Of a DNA stretch of 64,000 nt, positions 18,417 to 27,017 are shown one piece after another. The notes beneath the pieces were generated by a model. The model worked only from the letters and a program-made list of their open reading frames with translations. It was not told where the DNA came from and did no database searches. Position 1 is the stretch's first letter; each line of letters opens with the position of its first letter. A program made the translations under genes and the position numbers. The stretch is from Ferruginibacter sp. (lineage in GTDB: Bacteria > Bacteroidota > Bacteroidia > Chitinophagales > Chitinophagaceae). The stretch covers positions 1 to 64,000 of the forward strand of contig JAURKC010000022.1 of NCBI GenBank assembly GCA_030831945.1, in the 5' to 3' direction.

Positions 18417-18986
18417 TTAAGCTCTCTGTTTTGCAGGCGCTTTTTTCTTCACCTTTTTTAAAGCCGCTTCTATTGCCTTACTTAATTCTTCGTAAGTCAC
18501 TTTTCCATTATAGCGCTCTCCGTTTACAAAAAAAGTAGGAACGTCTTTAACTCCTCTGTTAATACCTTCACGCATATCTCCTTGTACCTGCCAACCATAG
18601 GTAGCATTTACTAGTTCATCCAAAAAACGTTTGTTTTGAACACCTGCTTCTCTGCTGTGCAACTTTAGACTAGTAGTACCAAGGTTACGACGATTTGCAA
18701 ATAAAATATTGTGCATTTCCCAAAACTTTCCATCCTGGGCAGTAGCCACAGCAGCTTCACCTGCTTTTAAACTGCGTTGGTGAATATTAGTCATAGGGAA
18801 ATGACGAAAATTAAATCTAACCTTTCCGTCGTACTCTTCTAAAATTTGTTTCACTACTTCATTCGCTTTTGCACAAACTTCACTTTCGTATTCACCAAAT
18901 TCTTCTAATGTAACCGGCGCATTGATATTTCCTACAAATACATCCCTAGGTTCAATAATCTCAACCACCTCTTTCTTAAATGCCAT
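18417..18986 (-). CDS. Cytosolic DsbA-family thioredoxin-fold protein lacking the first active-site Cys
   Basis: A 189-residue protein without a signal peptide. It has a DsbA/FrnE-like thioredoxin fold: PVTLEEFGEYE at the N terminus, the RHFPMTNIHQRS segment, and the cis-proline loop GVKDVPTFFVNG. The active-site position reads SEVC (residues 35-38) instead of CxxC, so only the second cysteine remains. It therefore cannot form the usual intramolecular disulfide. It might act as a glutathione- or thiol-binding protein, or as a monothiol enzyme. The C terminus is Lys/Arg rich (KKVKKKAPAKQRA). It is convergent with the ATP-grasp-like gene, and clpB lies upstream on the same strand 259 bp away. 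Confidence 0.8.
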   Translation of the reverse strand: MAFKKEVVEIIEPRDVFVGNINAPVTLEEFGEYESEVCAKANEVVKQILEEYDGKVRFNFRHFPMTNIHQRSLKAGEAAVATAQDGKFWEMHNILFANRRNLGTTSLKLHSREAGVQNKRFLDELVNATYGWQVQGDMREGINRGVKDVPTFFVNGERYNGKVTYEELSKAIEAALKKVKKKAPAKQRA

Positions 18987-19245
18987 AATATAATTTTTTA
19001 ATGTGTATGCCTATGGGTGGCAATTTTTCTAATCTTGTTTCTTTATAACCATTCTAAGTCGAAATAGTTTGTCTTCGACAATAATACCCAATTGCTTAAT
19101 TAAAGACCTAGAATTTCGGAAGGTAACAAATTTTAATCTTTTTCCAATACCTTTCATCAAAACTAGACTACCCTAATTATATAAATAAATGATAATCAAT
19201 AAGTTGTATTTCATTTAAAATTATATTTTAGGAAGCCCTTAACGA

Positions 19246-21876
19246 TTAGCTCACTGATTTTTCTACTTTTCTATCGTTAGGGATTTCATTTCTAAAAACC
19301 ACGTTCCCATCAAATACATCCACTAACACTGGAATTGACTTGTCGATATCTCCAGCCAAAATCCTTTTACTAAGCTGATTGACGATTTCTTTTTGAATCA
19401 ACCGCTTCAATGGCCTTGCACCCATTTGTGGATCATACCCATTTTCTGATAGAAAGTCTAACACATATTCACTGAACTGCAACTGAATTCCTGTTTGAGC
19501 GACCAATTTTTTTAAATCCTGTAACTGGATATCGATAATTCCTTTTATTTCTTTTTTCATCAAAGGTTGAAACATAATTACCTCATCAATGCGATTCAAA
19601 AATTCGGGACGAATGGTTTGGCGTAATAATACCATCACTTCAGCCTTGGTACTCTCCACCACTTCTTCCTTATTATGCTCAGTGACTTTTTCAAAATTTT
19701 CCTGAATAATATGACTTCCCATATTACTCGTCATGATGACAATGGTATTTTTAAAATTTACTACCCTTCCTTTATTATCAGTCAATCTTCCATCATCGAG
19801 TACTTGCAATAATACATTGAATACATCGGGATGCGCTTTTTCAATTTCATCTAATAATACTACGCTATAAGGTTTGCGTCTAACCGCTTCCGTTAGTTGT
19901 CCGCCTTCATCATAACCCACATATCCTGGAGGTGCTCCTACTAGTCTACTTACTGAATGTTTTTCTTGATATTCACTCATGTCTATTCGAGTCATCATGG
20001 AATCGTCATCAAATAAATAATCCGCTAAAGCCTTGGCTAGCTCTGTTTTTCCTACACCCGTGGTTCCTAAAAATATAAATGAACCAATCGGTTTTTTAGG
20101 ATCTTGCAAACCTGCTCTACTTCTCCGGATAGCATCACTCACCGCCTCAATCGCTTCATTTTGACCTACTACCCTTTTGTGCAATTCATCTTCTAGCAAC
20201 AATAATTTTTCTCTTTCACTCTGTAACATTTTCATTACAGGAATACCTGTTGCCTTAGCTACATTCGCTGCAATATCTTCTGCATCCACCTCTTCTTTTA
20301 ATAATCTTTTTTCACTGATATCATCTAGCAATTGAGTTTGATCTTCAATAATTTTTTCTTGAAGCTGTACTTTACCATATCTAATTTCTGCTACCTTTCC
20401 ATAGTCACCTTCTCGCTCTGCTCTTTCTGCAGCAGTTTTTAAATTCTCTATTTCAGATTTAGCAGTCTGTATTTTTTCAACTACTTCTTTTTCCTGTTTC
20501 CACTTGGCTTTAAAAGTATCCCTTTGTACAGAAAGATTAGATATCTCTGTATTGAGTTCCTTTAATTTAACCTCATCACTTTCTCTTTTGATAGCCTCTC
20601 TTTCAATTTCAAGCTGCCTAATTTGTCTTTCCAATTTATCCAATTCTTCGGGCATAGAATTCATCTCTAAGCGAAGTTTGGCCGCACTCTCATCAATTAA
20701 ATCGATGGCTTTATCAGGTAAAAAACGATCGGTAATATAACGATGTGATAATTCAACTGCAGCAATGATGGCTTCATCTTTTATTCTTACATGATGATAG
20801 GATTCATACCGATCCTTTAATCCACGAAGAATAGAAACTGCATCTTCCACAGATGGCTCATCAATGACTACTTTTTGAAACCTTCTTTCAAGTGCTTTAT
20901 CTTTTTCAAAAAATTTCTGGTATTCACTTAAGGTTGTTGCACCAATGGCTCTCAACTCACCTCTAGCTAAAGCAGGTTTTAAAATATTAGCCGCATCCAT
21001 TGCTCCGTCTCCACCACCTGCACCCACGAGGGTATGTATTTCATCAATAAATAAAATAATTTCACCCTCGCTGGTACTCACTTCTTTGACGACCGATTTT
21101 AGTCGCTCTTCAAACTCCCCTTTATATTTAGCTCCGGCAATAAGTTGCCCCATATCCAAAGCAAAAATTATTTTTGATTTTAAATTATCTGGTACATCGC
21201 CATTGACAATGCGCATGGCCAAACCCTCTGCAATAGCAGTTTTACCTACACCAGGTTCGCCTACTAAAATTGGATTGTTTTTACTTCTGCGTGATAAAAT
21301 ATGCAAGGTTCTTCTAATCTCCTCATCTCTTCCAATTACAGGATCCAACTTTCCATTTCTCGCCATTTCAATTAAATTCTTGGCGTATTTATTCAGTGCA
21401 TTAAATTGCGTTTCCTGAGTTTGCGAAGAAATCGTAGACCCTTTTCTAAGATCTTTAATCGCCGCTATCAATCCTTTTTCTGTAAGACCGGCATCTTTTA
21501 AAAGTTTAGCACTATTATCGCTACCCTGTAAAATAGCCAGTAATAAATATTCAACACTTACAAACTCATCACCAAATGTTTTTAAAGCAGAACCAGCGCG
21601 AAGAATCACACTATTCATATCTCTGCTGACGGATTGAGCAGGATCAGCGCTTTGCACCTTGGGTAATTTTTTAATACTCTCTTCTATCTTACTTGCCACA
21701 AAAGCAACATTCACATTATTTTTCTTCAGCAAATATTCGATGGGAGAATCTTCATTGGTCAACAATGCTTTTAATAGATGTTCTGTTTCAATATTCGGAT
21801 TTTGACTATTGAAAGCTTCCTGTTGCGCCTTAGAAACCGCTTCCTGCGCTTTGATGGTGAAATTATTTAAATTCAT
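19246..21876 (-). CDS. clpB: ATP-dependent chaperone ClpB
   Basis: An 876-residue Hsp100 disaggregase acting in the cytosol with DnaK on aggregated proteins. Two Clp_N repeats fill residues 1-145. AAA module 1 has Walker A GEPGVGKT and Walker B IILFIDEIHT. The coiled-coil middle domain (about 400-520) is present, which distinguishes ClpB from ClpA/ClpC. AAA module 2 has Walker A GTTGVGKT with VVLLDEIEKAH. The C-terminal YDPQMGARPLKR sensor-2 region is intact. The ATG at 21876 is preferred to the GTG at 21882. There is no recognisable CIRCE element upstream. Confidence 0.96.
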   Translation of the reverse strand: MNLNNFTIKAQEAVSKAQQEAFNSQNPNIETEHLLKALLTNEDSPIEYLLKKNNVNVAFVASKIEESIKKLPKVQSADPAQSVSRDMNSVILRAGSALKTFGDEFVSVEYLLLAILQGSDNSAKLLKDAGLTEKGLIAAIKDLRKGSTISSQTQETQFNALNKYAKNLIEMARNGKLDPVIGRDEEIRRTLHILSRRSKNNPILVGEPGVGKTAIAEGLAMRIVNGDVPDNLKSKIIFALDMGQLIAGAKYKGEFEERLKSVVKEVSTSEGEIILFIDEIHTLVGAGGGDGAMDAANILKPALARGELRAIGATTLSEYQKFFEKDKALERRFQKVVIDEPSVEDAVSILRGLKDRYESYHHVRIKDEAIIAAVELSHRYITDRFLPDKAIDLIDESAAKLRLEMNSMPEELDKLERQIRQLEIEREAIKRESDEVKLKELNTEISNLSVQRDTFKAKWKQEKEVVEKIQTAKSEIENLKTAAERAEREGDYGKVAEIRYGKVQLQEKIIEDQTQLLDDISEKRLLKEEVDAEDIAANVAKATGIPVMKMLQSEREKLLLLEDELHKRVVGQNEAIEAVSDAIRRSRAGLQDPKKPIGSFIFLGTTGVGKTELAKALADYLFDDDSMMTRIDMSEYQEKHSVSRLVGAPPGYVGYDEGGQLTEAVRRKPYSVVLLDEIEKAHPDVFNVLLQVLDDGRLTDNKGRVVNFKNTIVIMTSNMGSHIIQENFEKVTEHNKEEVVESTKAEVMVLLRQTIRPEFLNRIDEVIMFQPLMKKEIKGIIDIQLQDLKKLVAQTGIQLQFSEYVLDFLSENGYDPQMGARPLKRLIQKEIVNQLSKRILAGDIDKSIPVLVDVFDGNVVFRNEIPNDRKVEKSVS

Positions 21877-21882
21877 ATACAC

Positions 21883-22270
21883 ACAATTTAATATTTGAAA
21901 AACCTACCTCAATGTACACCAGATAAATGCTAAAAACAATGCTCATAGATGGATTCATTAAAATAGAAATACCTTTAATTTTCATTAGTAAGGAGCAATT
22001 TTTTGACCAAATTGAAATACAGGAAATTATGGCACTTAAAACTAGTTTTATCTGCCGTAAATTCAGTCTAGCAGAAGCTTTTATGCTAGTTTGTCTATTT
22101 TTAAAAGGACAATTTAAGTTTGCTTTCTTAGAGCAATGGACAACTAACAATGATCGGTCTGTAATTTAAAGCTGTACAAAATTGCTAGATACAGTAATTT
22201 GCAGAAGGATGAATTTTAAAAAATAAGCAGTAAAAATAAATTAGTATTTATAGAAGGTAATTTGATTAGA
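21883..22270. other. 388-bp intergenic region upstream of clpB
   Basis: Open frames exist on both strands (80 codons plus at 21927-22169, 95 codons minus at 21863-22150). Neither shows family motifs, and the minus one overlaps the clpB start. The stretch is A/T-rich. I see no clear promoter pair, inverted-repeat operator or RNA gene. It presumably holds the heat-shock control of clpB. Confidence 0.4.
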
Positions 22271-22630
22271 ATGAAAGAGACTACTAAAAAAGCACTAGCG
22301 CCAAAAAAAACATTTTACAAAAGAATATGGAATAACGCAGTAGTGGCAATGCCCATCATGAGTATTTGTCTTGCAATAGGAGTAGTTGGCTACAAGCTTA
22401 CGATACCCCCATTTGATTGGTATGATAGTCTATTAAATACCTCCATGATTTTGAGTGGGATGGGGCCAATAATTGATACTAAAATTGTACTAACCAAACA
22501 AGCAAAAGTATTTGCTTCCATGTATGCTTTGTTTAGCGGCGTTGCATTTATTAGTACCATTGGAATTTTAATTGCTCCTTTAGCGCATCGATTTTTTCAC
22601 CAATTACATTTGGAAGATCAAGACCAATGA
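22271..22630 (+). CDS. Small membrane protein with degenerate two-TM channel-like pattern
   Basis: A 119-residue inner-membrane protein. Two strong hydrophobic segments ([16 protein letters not shown] and [23 protein letters not shown]) flank a shorter re-entrant-like segment, [18 protein letters not shown]. The order helix, pore-like loop, helix resembles the two-TM potassium-channel module. However, the loop reads ILSGMGP where a TVGYG selectivity filter would be expected. That homology is an inference from pattern. The C-terminal [10 protein letters not shown] tail is conserved in similar small bacterial proteins as I recall them. ATG 22271 is chosen over TTG 22262. The stop overlaps the queG start by 4 bp (ATGA), so the two are translationally coupled. 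Confidence 0.7.
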   Translation: MKETTKKALAPKKTFYKRIWNNAVVAMPIMSICLAIGVVGYKLTIPPFDWYDSLLNTSMILSGMGPIIDTKIVLTKQAKVFASMYALFSGVAFISTIGILIAPLAHRFFHQLHLEDQDQ

Positions 22631-23559
22631 ATAGTATTGAAAAAAATACGCGGCTCATAAATGAGCTAGCAACACAGCTAGGTTTTGATCATTGTGGAAT
22701 TGCAAAATCTGTTGTCCTAGATGAAGATGCTAGAAGGCTAGAAAGCTGGCTCAATAAGGGTATGCACGGCTCCATGCAATACATGGAAAATCATTTCGAC
22801 CTGAGAATAGATCCTTCAAAATTAGTCCCCGGCGCTAAGTCGGTTATCACACTTTTGCTAAATTATTTTCCATCGCAGCAACAAAAACCAGGGGCTCCTA
22901 AAATTGCGACTTATGCCTATGGAAATGATTACCATGAAGTGATCAGAGAAAAATTAAAGATATTTTTAGCGCAATTAAAACAAAATATTGGCGAAGTAGT
23001 TGGAAGAGGATTTGTAGATAGTGCGCCCGTATTAGAAAGAACTTGGGCGCAAAGAACTGGACTTGGATGGATTGGAAAAAATGGAAATCTAATCAATAAA
23101 CAAGGAGGCAGTTTTTTTTTCATTGCTACGCTTATTGTTGACTTGGATTTAATTTATGATGATCCTTATGCAAAAGACTATTGTGGTAGTTGTACTAAAT
23201 GTGTAGACAGTTGTCCTACCGATGCGATACTACCCAATAAGGTGGTAGATGGCAGTAAGTGTATTTCCTATTTTACGATTGAATTAAAAGATTCCCTCAT
23301 TCCTGATTCCATGCAAACAAAATTTGACGACTGGATTTTTGGCTGTGATGTCTGCCAAACGGTTTGTCCATGGAATCGATTTTCATCTCCTACTACCGAA
23401 ATTAAATTTAGTCCGCTCCCAGAAATTCTCAATTTCAGCACGAGTGATTGGGAGGAATTGACAGAAGAAAAGTTTAAAATAATTTTTAAGGATTCGCCGC
23501 TGAAGAGAAGCAAGTTTTCGGGGATCAAAAGGAATTTACGATTGACAAAGAAATTGTAA
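22627..23559 (+). CDS. queG: Epoxyqueuosine reductase
   Basis: A 310-residue cytosolic B12- and iron-sulfur-dependent enzyme that converts epoxyqueuosine to queuosine in tRNA. N-terminal residues FDHCGIAKS and the [18 protein letters not shown] segment are family signatures. Two 4Fe-4S cysteine sets are visible: [16 protein letters not shown] and [11 protein letters not shown]. Length fits the family without the HEAT extension. It overlaps the preceding small membrane protein gene by 4 bp. The last 12 codons and the following terminator recur in altered form 180 bp downstream. Confidence 0.95.
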   Translation: MNSIEKNTRLINELATQLGFDHCGIAKSVVLDEDARRLESWLNKGMHGSMQYMENHFDLRIDPSKLVPGAKSVITLLLNYFPSQQQKPGAPKIATYAYGNDYHEVIREKLKIFLAQLKQNIGEVVGRGFVDSAPVLERTWAQRTGLGWIGKNGNLINKQGGSFFFIATLIVDLDLIYDDPYAKDYCGSCTKCVDSCPTDAILPNKVVDGSKCISYFTIELKDSLIPDSMQTKFDDWIFGCDVCQTVCPWNRFSSPTTEIKFSPLPEILNFSTSDWEELTEEKFKIIFKDSPLKRSKFSGIKRNLRLTKKL

Positions 23560-23785
23560 ATCTCTTTATCACAGGCGCAGGATTCCATCGGGTGCCTTTT
23601 TGTTATTAATCTTGTGTGAAAAAATATAACCAATTTTTTAGAGTTGCTTAATGCAAGGCAGTAGTAAAAATGCAGACACAGGACGGAGTCCTGCGCATGA
23701 GGAATCAAAAGAAATTTACGATTGTCAAAAAATTATAAATTATTCTCTCACAGCCGCAGGGATTCTATCAGGTGCTCATTTTTTT
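23521..23785 (+). repeat. Imperfect direct repeat of the queG 3' end
   Basis: The block 23521-23604 (last 12 codons of queG, stop and terminator) recurs at 23701-23785. The second copy reads in the same way as [16 protein letters not shown], against [16 protein letters not shown] in the gene. The base changes in the coding part are almost all synonymous (AGG/AGA, AAG/AAA, TTG/TTA) with one Thr/Ser change. The codon before the second copy is TGA and homology stops there. Between the copies lies an unrelated stretch with a small CAGGAC/GTCCTG hairpin near 23678. Confidence 0.8.
23573..23601 (+). terminator. Terminator of queG
   Basis: GGCGC (23574-23578) pairs with GTGCC (23592-23596) around a 13-nt loop and is followed by a run of T residues. 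It begins 14 nt after the queG stop. Confidence 0.5.
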
Positions 23786-23848
23786 TGAACTTTCAAGATC
23801 AAAAAATGCGACAAATTTTTGAGGGTATACCAATAGAGACAAAATAAA

Positions 23849-24373
23849 TTATTTATCGGAGCGACTTTCTATATAAACCTTTAGTGCATTTAATGCTGCC
23901 TCATAACTGGCTCCAGTAAGTTGGTCCAAAAATATTCCATAGAATTTTTCCCAAGGATACCATTTTAAATGGGTGATGGTTCGCCATTCTACCTGAACCG
24001 CCTCTTGCGCTGGTAACGAATGAATGACTAATTCATTTTGAACATCATTTGCCCCGCTCACCTTCAATAAAAAATGAATGGAAGAGCTGTCGCTATCTTT
24101 AAGAGCTAGCACAATATCTTGCTGACGGTGAAAAATATGAAAACTTCCATCTTTACTTACACGATTAAAAGTGGCAGAGTCAGACGTGAATATAGGATGC
24201 CAATTTTTCCAATTTTCAAAAGGCACTATCTGCTGAAAAATTTCGGTTGTATTGGTGTTGTTGATTACCACCGCTCTAGAAATCCTTACATTCGAAGGAA
24301 TCAATAAAGAAAACAAAGTAATCATCAAAAAAAGACCAATGATCACTACTAAAAGACCTTTTATTAATCGCAT
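23849..24373 (-). CDS. Membrane-anchored SRPBCC family protein
   Basis: A 174-residue protein with an N-terminal hydrophobic anchor (LLVVIIGLFLMITLFSLLIP). It is followed by a helix-grip (START/polyketide-cyclase-like) domain: SRAVVINNTNTTEIFQQI and ENWKNWHPIF are typical openings, and the C-terminal long helix reads FYGIFLDQLTGASYEAAL. Such domains bind hydrophobic ligands. The start lies 9 bp after the stop of the ABC-2 permease, so the two are cotranscribed. Its ligand and any role in the transporter are unknown. Confidence 0.75.
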   Translation of the reverse strand: MRLIKGLLVVIIGLFLMITLFSLLIPSNVRISRAVVINNTNTTEIFQQIVPFENWKNWHPIFTSDSATFNRVSKDGSFHIFHRQQDIVLALKDSDSSSIHFLLKVSGANDVQNELVIHSLPAQEAVQVEWRTITHLKWYPWEKFYGIFLDQLTGASYEAALNALKVYIESRSDK

Positions 24374-24382
24374 GTTATTTAT

Positions 24383-25495
24383 TTACTCCCATTTAAAAAC
24401 TTTGACAGCCACCGCATAAATTACAATACCCCACAGTATTAAAATACCAATCTCAGCTCTTACATCCCATAAATTCAACCCTTCAAATGCCACCGCACGC
24501 ATGGCAGTATTTAAGTGGGTAAGTGGCAATGCCTTTGAAAGGGGTTGTAGCCAACTAGGAAAAGCATCTACTGAAAAAAAAGTGCCCCCCAATAAAAACT
24601 GTGGCAAGGTGAGTAAATTAGCAAATGGAGGAATACTGCTATCACTCGTTGCAAACCCGCTAACAATAAAACCCAATCCCATAAATACTAGCAGTCCAAT
24701 AAAACTAAGCACCAGCATCTCAAACAAAGTGAATACTCCGTGAATTAATGTAAAACCAAAAAGAAATCTACCCACCACAATAATCACAACAGCTGTCAAC
24801 ATTTGGAAAATCACTCTCGCTAAACCTTCCCCTAAAATAATATAGGTTCTACTAATCGGAGTGGCAAAAAAACGTTTTAACACCAAGGTATTTCTTAAAT
24901 TAAAAAACATAAAAGCAACTCCGAAAACACCCGCACTCAAAAGTGAAAACCCTAATTGTCCGGGTAATACAAAATCGATTGTTTTATATTCTCTGATTAC
25001 TTCTACATCTTTGGCCGCATCAAAATCACTAACAGCAAAGGTGGGTCGATTGGCATATTGTTGATTACTGACCGTATTCACCATGCCATTGATCAAAGGC
25101 AATAATTGAGGCCACTTGTCATTGCTCGCACTAGTAGTAGAAAGCGTATATCGATAAGCAGGCTGTGGGACAGCATTTTTAGTGATAGTCAAAACACCCG
25201 AAAGTTTTCCTTTCACCAAATTTTCTCTCAACTCCTTATCAGTAGTAAAATAAACTATTTTAATGCTACTGCTTTTTTTTATCGAATCAAACAAAGCATT
25301 GATGGTGTCACAGTTTTTGGACAAGGCTATTTTAAAAACAGGAACGCCCGTATTTTTTCCAATAAATCCAAAAACCAGTATAAAAATAAAAGGAAAAGCA
25401 AAACTAAAAAGCACCGCAGATGGACTTCTAAACTGTCCCCTCAAGCTAGCCTTGGTGATAGCCAACATTGCTTTTATCTGATTGTATTTTTGCAT
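24383..25495 (-). CDS. ABC-2 type transporter permease
   Basis: A 370-residue inner-membrane protein of the ABC2_membrane_3 type. One N-terminal TM segment (AVLFSFAFPFIFILVFGFIG) is followed by a periplasmic domain of about 150 residues and then five to six TM segments in the C-terminal half (LSLLSAGVFGVAFMFF, MLVLSFIGLLVFMGLGFI, GILILWGIVIYAVAV). Members export lipids, drugs or polysaccharide. No ATP-binding subunit lies next to it in this window, so the ATPase must be encoded elsewhere. It precedes the SRPBCC gene and is divergent from the toxin-antitoxin pair. Confidence 0.85.
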   Translation of the reverse strand: MQKYNQIKAMLAITKASLRGQFRSPSAVLFSFAFPFIFILVFGFIGKNTGVPVFKIALSKNCDTINALFDSIKKSSSIKIVYFTTDKELRENLVKGKLSGVLTITKNAVPQPAYRYTLSTTSASNDKWPQLLPLINGMVNTVSNQQYANRPTFAVSDFDAAKDVEVIREYKTIDFVLPGQLGFSLLSAGVFGVAFMFFNLRNTLVLKRFFATPISRTYIILGEGLARVIFQMLTAVVIIVVGRFLFGFTLIHGVFTLFEMLVLSFIGLLVFMGLGFIVSGFATSDSSIPPFANLLTLPQFLLGGTFFSVDAFPSWLQPLSKALPLTHLNTAMRAVAFEGLNLWDVRAEIGILILWGIVIYAVAVKVFKWE

Positions 25496-25546
25496 TCCTT
25501 TATGAATTAGGACGTAAAGCTATATTTAAAAAAAGTGTAAAAAAAA

Positions 25547-25591
25547 TTTGAAATATGAGACAACTGTCGTAAATTTAAAGACAAATGACGG
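25547..25591 (+). promoter_or_regulatory. Promoter and candidate operator of the RES/Xre module
   Basis: TTTG (25547-25550), 19 nt, then TAAATTTA (25570-25577) is a one-mismatch match to the Bacteroidota promoter. A 12-nt direct repeat (GACAACTGTCGT at 25559-25570 and GACAAATGACGG at 25580-25591, 9 of 12 identical) brackets the -7 box. The repeats are spaced 21 bp apart, two helical turns. That arrangement fits autorepression by the Xre antitoxin, but binding is inferred. Confidence 0.5.
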
Positions 25592-25594
25592 GAT

Positions 25595-26047
25595 ATGGAA
25601 AAGAAGATAAAAAAGACAACTGGCACAGCCCAAAAGATTACAGAAACAAAGCTAGAAGAGCCGGAGGTAATGTACATGCGTTCGGTGCGTGTTATCAGCT
25701 CTATAAAAAAAATAACTTACAGCGAATTCAAAAAAATTGCTGAAAAAACCCCCTTCACGCAGTCCGAATGGGCAGCCATGCTTCATGTTAGCGAACGCAC
25801 GCTGCAGCGCTATGCTAAAAATAACAGCAGCTTTGCCCCTATCAATGCCCAAAGATTTGTTCAAATAGTACAAGTAATCCATCGAGCTAAAAAAGTTTTT
25901 GGCAGCGTAGAAACATTCTATGAATGGATTCATTCCCAGCCTCCAATGCTAGAAGGTGGTCTTTCAATTAATTCCCTTACTTCTCATGAGGGTATTCAAA
26001 AAATATTGATACAAATTGGTAGAATAGAACAAGGAATTCTTGCATGA
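25595..26047 (+). CDS. Xre/MbcA/ParS-family antitoxin (DUF2384)
   Basis: A 150-residue cytosolic protein and the first gene of a type II toxin-antitoxin pair. A helix-turn-helix fits TPFTQSEWAAMLHVSERTLQRY (about residues 52-73). The C-terminal DUF2384 domain reads KVFGSVETFYEWIHS, LEGGLSINSLTSHEG and IGRIEQGI, which matches the toxin-covering module of the family. The first 30 residues are Lys/Thr rich and probably disordered. The stop overlaps the toxin start (ATGA), so the two are translationally coupled. Confidence 0.9.
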   Translation: MEKKIKKTTGTAQKITETKLEEPEVMYMRSVRVISSIKKITYSEFKKIAEKTPFTQSEWAAMLHVSERTLQRYAKNNSSFAPINAQRFVQIVQVIHRAKKVFGSVETFYEWIHSQPPMLEGGLSINSLTSHEGIQKILIQIGRIEQGILA

Positions 26048-26505
26048 TAGTATACCGCCTTGCCAATGGAGAATTTACCCATGACCTTTCCGGCAAAGGT
26101 GCCAAACTGTATGGAGGCAGATGGAACTCATTTGGCTTGCCCGCAGTGTATACAACTGAGCACATTTCACTTGCGGTGCTAGAAATTTTGGTACAAGTAA
26201 AAACCTTCCAAACTCCACTCAATTATTTTTTAATCACCCTTGAAATACCTCAGAGCGTTCCATTAGTGAGTATTGATTATAAAAAAATGAAAAAAAACTG
26301 GAAAGATGATACTTACTATTTACAAGCAATGGGAGACGAATTTTTACATTCAAAAAAATCATTGGTGTTAAAAGTCCCCTCCGCAATCATTGAAGCTGAA
26401 AATAATTTTATTATCAACCCTGCTCACCCAGATATAGAAAAAATTAAAATACTGAATACTGAAAACTTTACTTTTGATAAAAGACTTTCCCTGAAAAATG
26501 AATAG
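26044..26505 (+). CDS. RES-domain toxin
   Basis: A 153-residue toxin of the RES family. Characterised members use NAD+, either degrading it (MbcT type) or transferring ADP-ribose (ParT type), which halts growth. The three namesake residues are visible: Arg26 in YGGRWNSFG, Glu47 in LAVLEILV, and Ser113 in VPSAIIEAENNF. The NPAHPD motif near residue 126 is also typical, so the toxin looks intact. It is encoded 4 bp overlapping its Xre antitoxin. Its own stop overlaps the folK start by 8 bp, so it shares a transcript with essential folate synthesis. Confidence 0.92.
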   Translation: MIVYRLANGEFTHDLSGKGAKLYGGRWNSFGLPAVYTTEHISLAVLEILVQVKTFQTPLNYFLITLEIPQSVPLVSIDYKKMKKNWKDDTYYLQAMGDEFLHSKKSLVLKVPSAIIEAENNFIINPAHPDIEKIKILNTENFTFDKRLSLKNE

Positions 26506-26977
26506 CACCTATCTTTTACTCGGCAGCAATATGGGCAATAGCGCTGAGCTATTATCTAACGCTATCAAACAAATAGAAAATAAAATTGGCCCTCTACTTC
26601 TATCCTCTAATTTGTATGCTACCGCCGCATGGGGTAATACGTCGCAACCTGATTTTTTAAATCAAGTCATTAAAATAGCTACCCATTTAGCAGCAGCTGA
26701 AACATTAGCAATAATCCTGTCCATTGAAAAAAACATGGGTAGAATTAGGACGACTAAAAATGCGCCAAGGATAATAGATATTGATATACTTTTTTTTAAT
26801 AATGAAATTATCAATCAAAGTGATTTGATTGTCCCTCATCCAGAAATTCAAAACAGACGATTTGTATTAACTCCCCTCCAAGAAATAGCACCTCAGATGA
26901 TTCATCCAGTGCTAAACAAAACTATAGAGCAACTCCTTTCTCAGTGCCCTGATCAGCTAGCAGTAAAAAAAATATAA
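26498..26977 (+). CDS. folK: 2-amino-4-hydroxy-6-hydroxymethyldihydropteridine diphosphokinase
   Basis: A 159-residue cytosolic folate-pathway enzyme that transfers pyrophosphate from ATP to hydroxymethyl-dihydropterin. YLLLGSNMGN at the N terminus, the ENKIGPLLLSSNLYATAAWG segment, QPDFLNQV and the signature RTTKNAPRIIDIDILFF are all present, followed by VPHPEIQNRRFVLTPL. The size fits. The ATG at 26498 overlaps the end of the RES toxin by 8 bp, and a deoxynucleoside kinase follows 40 bp later. Confidence 0.96.
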   Translation: MNSTYLLLGSNMGNSAELLSNAIKQIENKIGPLLLSSNLYATAAWGNTSQPDFLNQVIKIATHLAAAETLAIILSIEKNMGRIRTTKNAPRIIDIDILFFNNEIINQSDLIVPHPEIQNRRFVLTPLQEIAPQMIHPVLNKTIEQLLSQCPDQLAVKKI

Positions 26978-27017
26978 TACCAGAATAGATATTTGCTTAA
27001 ATTGTGCGCCCCTACTT

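Noticed and set aside
21863..22169. Short open frames on both strands upstream of clpB
   Set aside because: No motif, composition typical of chance frames, and the minus one overlaps clpB.
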